From assembly GCA_016169945.1 (NCBI GenBank), contig JADLSH010000114.1, positions 930,001 to 994,000 of the forward strand: DNA of 64,000 bases, given 5' to 3'. The notes beneath the pieces are model-generated. The model saw only the letters and a list, made by a program, of their open reading frames with translations, was not told the DNA's origin and made no database searches. This DNA is from Trachythela sp. YZ-2020. Its lineage: Eukaryota > Cnidaria > Anthozoa > Malacalcyonacea > Clavulariidae. Every line of letters starts with the position of its first letter. Within the stretch, counting starts at the first letter, position 1. Shown in pieces: positions 57,561 to 64,000 of the stretch. The translations under genes were made by a program, and so were the position numbers.

Positions 57561-58029
57561 GTCTAAAATATTGTATATAATATTTCACTCGAAATGTCCA
57601 TCCACCAAGAACTTCTACATCAATTTCTTGGATAAATAACAGTACATTGAGTTGCAACAACTAACTAATACAGTCCTGTCCTGGAGTAACATGCCAACCA
57701 CTCGCGAGTGGGCCAAACTATTTGAAAAGTGGCACACTGGTTTCACTCGCATAGTACATTACAATACAATAGAGTATTTTGAGTATATTAAATCCATTGG
57801 AAAAGCCATTTGTGTTGAAAAATCATATTTACATGATCTTTCATTGATGCGAACAAGAGTCGTCATATACTTGCAACTTTAATAATAGTAATGATTGAAC
57901 ATTGCTGTATACAGTAATGTTCCATTGCCTGAGAAGGTACTTTAGTAAAACGGTTGCAAATCTGTTACTGTGAAAATTCAAAAAATGAATCTCAAAGAAA
58001 ATGTTCCATACTTCCATAGCAATGGTTAA

Positions 58030-58133
58030 CCATTAGCTGGTAATGCACCCAGATGCGCCCTACTTTAGTATTTTACTCTGTCAAACACCAGACGATTTCA
58101 CTCGTCAGAGGTAGGGTACTGCCAGTTAATGGG
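58030..58133. mobile_element. 104-bp piggyBac-like MITE, TTAA target site
   Basis: TTAA on both sides (58026-58029 and 58134-58137); ends CCATTAGCTGGTA and GCCAGTTAATGGG. The internal CCTACTTTAGTATTTTACTC and CAGACGATTT match, in inverted orientation, the right-hand 90 bp of the 3.45-kb element at 18412-21863. It is an internally deleted relative. Confidence 0.85.
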
Positions 58134-58137
58134 TTAA

Positions 58138-61064
<2,927 letters not shown>

Positions 61065-61065
<1 letters not shown>

Positions 61066-62355
61066 AGGGGGGACGCTCCTTGAAAAAACCCTAAGGCTCC
61101 GTCATTAATTGTCCGATCGGAATGAAACTTGACATAATTATTCTTAGCAATATTTCGCATCGATTGACGGTGTTCGATTTTTTATTTTTGACTTTAGATG
61201 CAAGATACAAGCAATTCTTTACTGTATTCGTTGCAAATAATATATACATATCATAAATATTTAGCAAATACATGTATATCGGCAGACGGAAACGTTAATT
61301 AAGAAAGAAATTAATTGTCTTCTCTAATCCCCTATTGTTTTGAACACAGTCACACTAGTCTAAAGCTTCCCAAGAATGTGAACGACTATTAATTATAACG
61401 ATTAATTATAAGCGTTTAGTTAATTGACTAAAGGCACACGCTGGCTTAGTTTCTGAAAGCGCAGAGGAGTAATACTCCTTCTGACTACATTATAATATTC
61501 ATAGTCATAGAAAATCGCGAACTGTAAAAACAAAGACATGTTAATTTGTTTTTAGCACAAACGTGCAGTTATAAAACCATGACTAAGCGAGATGAAGCTG
61601 CAAAATTAACCTAGTAACAATTCAGATAATTTGTTTTTTTAGCTTAAGCCTAGTTTACACGGCACGTATACACTATACTGTAGCTGCAATGTTTTGGAAT
61701 GGCACGCACGGCACGGCAAAATTTGACGTAAGATCAGAACTCGGCCACGCATGCACTACCTGGTCCACTATAGCACGATCGTGCTTGTTAAAACATTTTA
61801 CTATAATCTATACATATATATTATATTATGGCATTCACAAATTTTTTAGTTTGAACAATATTAAGTAATTATTAGATATTAGTTTTTAAAGTTTTTTAAT
61901 TAACCCATAATTGCTTAGCGTCGTAAACATCATATCTCAAGAACCAGTCGTCAGAATCTAATGAATGATATATTTTTAAAAAGCTTAGAACCTGATCTAG
62001 TGCCTGACATTCTTCAATTTTCTTCAAAATTCTTTAAAAAAAATTTAGAGCGAAATTTTGGATTTTTCAATTATTTCAGGTTTTAATCAAGGTTTTAGTC
62101 AGGCACTAGATAATGCTACAGTCAGTAAGTATGCCAAATATCAACCTTCTGCAATGAATAGTTACAAAATTACAGTGTCACAAAGATCACTGACACATGT
62201 CAAATTGCGAAAAATAAAAAATCCAATTTAAAGTTTTCATTTATGTTTTTCTTACATCATAAAGGTTCAAAAGCTACCTGCTTCATAGGTTACACTTTCA
62301 TTGTCCTCAGCATTGTCTATAAACTTTTTTCTGAGGTGTCTCAATGACTTTCTTC
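61065..62355. other. Non-coding region
   Basis: Nothing recognised beyond AT-rich sequence. AGCCTAGTTTACACGGCACG near 61647 resembles one end of the Harbinger-like MITE at 57073 but no partner end was found. Confidence 0.4.
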
Positions 62356-62757
62356 TCAATGACTTTCTTCTTTTTCTGAGCTCTTTTTGGCCGATAGCTT
62401 GATCCTCGCTCTGTCGCAGTCTTGGGCACCTTTACGAGTGAAGAATCCAGGCGTTATACCCAAATCTTCAAGAATTTTGAGGAAAGAAATGTCCCCATCA
62501 TTGAATTTCAGGACTGCTAAATAGGTGGCAAGAGCTACTGTTTCCTGCTCTACATAGGTAGGCTTTGGACATCTGTCCCAGATGACTCCGTTCAAACATT
62601 CATTTGCATTCTGGGTCAAGCCATGTGTACATTTATTCAACAACGCAGGGTTAGCCAAATCATCAAATATAGGCTCAACCAACTCAACAATGGGCTTTGG
62701 AATACCATTCTTATGTTTATATGTTTGGCTATCTCTTTGATAACCACACCAACTGTC
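62356..62757 (-). pseudogene. C-terminal fragment of a transposon-type protein
   Basis: On the minus strand the frame is open from a plausible acceptor (CTAAAAG) just above 62757: DSWCGYQRDSQTYKHKNGIP, then VEPIFDDLANPALLNKCTHG and LTQNANECLNGVIWDRCPK, YLAVLKFNDG and LEDLGITPGFFTRKGAQDCD, ending Lys/Glu-rich at 62356. The CxHG-TQN-NE-LN-xIW-xCPK pattern recurs in transposase-like proteins of cnidarian repeats; a MULE-type origin is my best guess. Upstream exons are not found, so it is a fragment. Confidence 0.5.
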
Positions 62758-62968
62758 CTTTTAGTCGGCCGGCCGAGAGTTCAAAATATGCTCCTAAAAT
62801 ATTTCGATGGCAATTTTATGTTAGAAGCTGGTAACAACCATATTCATACTCAGGTAGATGTAGGGAATAAGGTTTGAGGTGTTACCAAGTCGAAATCTTA
62901 AATTTTGAGTGAAAAAATATGATATTTCTAAGCTTCCTTCCCGCGAAATCGCGGTAGTTTAACTTATA

Positions 62969-63345
62969 CAATACAATACAAAGATTTATTAGTATATCCC
63001 AAAAGGGATTTTCAATACTAATTTACAAGATAGAGTAGTAATACATCAATTAATCGAAGCATATGAATCTAAAATATATATTAATATAATTATATCTAAA
63101 AGTTACGTTAATCTAAAAGTTTCATTACATGATATCATACAGTATATAAACGAGACCACAATTCTTTTCTAACAGTACGTTTAAAACTAACAACGTTAGA
63201 GCAGTTTTTTGTCTCTTCTCGTACATTATTCCATAATGATATGGCGTGATCAAAGAAGGACCTCTGTGCCGTCGTAGTTCTTTTAGTTGGAATATAGTCT
63301 AGGACCTGTATAGGAGTTTGTATGCGTTTCATTTAGCACAGGCAA
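62969..63345 (-). pseudogene. LINE 3' fragment
   Basis: Minus-strand 65-residue C-terminus: RTTTAQRSFFDHAISLWNNV followed by SNVVSFKRTVRKELW, the typical end of LINE polymerases (many elements end in LWN-LP...SFK-LK). The 3' side (lower coordinates) has a short ACAAT-type repeat near 62970 that may be the tail. Strongly 5'-truncated. Confidence 0.7.
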
Positions 63346-64000
63346 TCTCAACTGTTTTAGGGTAAAATGACCATGGCGGTCAACATGGCATATGTGCCAA
63401 AACCTGAATCCGGGACGAAAGTCCTGAAAATGACCCCGCCCTGAAACGGCAGTGCCGACATAGCTCTACCTTCCGAAAAGCAAAAGCGACAGCCTTTCTG
63501 AAGTGCTTATAGTGTTTAGAAGGGTTGCTTTTAGGGGTGTTATTGGAAGGAAAAATTTGTCTAAGTATAATATTTTACAAGAAAATGACCATGCACCACC
63601 CCAGGCCAACTGCTAATTATGCATGAAATAACTCATATACCTGGCAGAGATTAAATTTTCTTATTTCCTATAAATTTTTATCATGGGATGAAAAACTATG
63701 CTTAATTTAATATAATTATTGTAGATTTCATAAGGATTGACATTGTTTTGTTTAAATATGATACATTTTATTTCACTTACCCCCCACCAAAACACGATTT
63801 CAGCCATATTTTGCCGTCTTGTTTGCTTTTTATCGCCGAGTCTTGCAAGTATCATCCAATTGTTGTACTTTTACATATTGATAGATGGCTAAAGAAGATT
63901 TCAACCAAGTTTCGTCAAGTTTTGAAGCAGTGCAGTGTATTTTATCTTCGATGTTGTGTCCTTCGATATTTCGTCAAATATGCCGCCATTGCAAGCCTCG
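63346..64000. other. Unassigned right edge
   Basis: No gene recognised. The last 100 bases (with ATGCCGCCATTGC) are less AT-rich and might belong to a feature beyond the window. Confidence 0.4.

Overview
This is AT-rich eukaryotic DNA, most likely from an anthozoan cnidarian (coral or sea anemone). That is an inference. It rests on a HEPN(DZIP3-type)-NB-ARC-TPR immune receptor of the kind expanded in cnidarians, intron-bearing genes, and LINE, hAT and BEL remnants that look like ones common in cnidarian genomes. No alignment or database search was possible, so all family names come from reading motifs.

The only convincing host gene is a large NOD-like receptor (NLR) on the + strand, 31179-47445. 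One exon encodes a HEPN domain (31179-31923). A 7.26-kb intron full of transposons follows. A second long exon encodes the NB-ARC ATPase (39186-41239) and the TPR region (45910-47445). A complete 4,665-bp Ty3/gypsy-type LTR retrotransposon (41240-45904) sits inside this second exon, between NB-ARC and TPR. Its two 152-bp LTRs are identical and it is flanked by a 5-bp target duplication (ATTAC). Ignoring the insertion, the host frame runs through without a break (about 1,444 residues), so this receptor was disrupted very recently and may be polymorphic.

The rest is a mosaic of mobile elements. 1-4213: two decayed LINE reverse-transcriptase fragments and copy A of a 1.3-1.6-kb dispersed repeat. 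4214-7790: a BEL/Pao-like integrase remnant split by a 2.4-kb terminal-inverted-repeat element. 7934-12850: small foldback and inverted-repeat elements, including a 1.38-kb palindrome inserted in one copy of a tandem duplication. 13257-17558: a 4.3-kb hAT-like transposon with a six-exon transposase. 18412-21863: a 3.45-kb non-autonomous element with TTAA target sites. 21955-25080: three inverted-repeat structures nested one inside another. 32474-37729, within the NLR intron: a TTAA-flanked element carrying an unusual multi-exon protein with YHxxCY motifs. 50490-52140: copy B of the dispersed repeat. 53384-58133: hairpins, a palindrome with tRNA-like arms, and miniature elements. 60841-61064: a TTG microsatellite. 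62356-63345: two more transposon gene fragments.

Six frame breaks in the gypsy element and most of those in the hAT transposase lie at short G or C runs, and nearly all look like a single missing base. This suggests either consensus error or slippage. The long host NLR exons show no such break. Stretches not listed hold only AT-rich sequence in which I recognised nothing.
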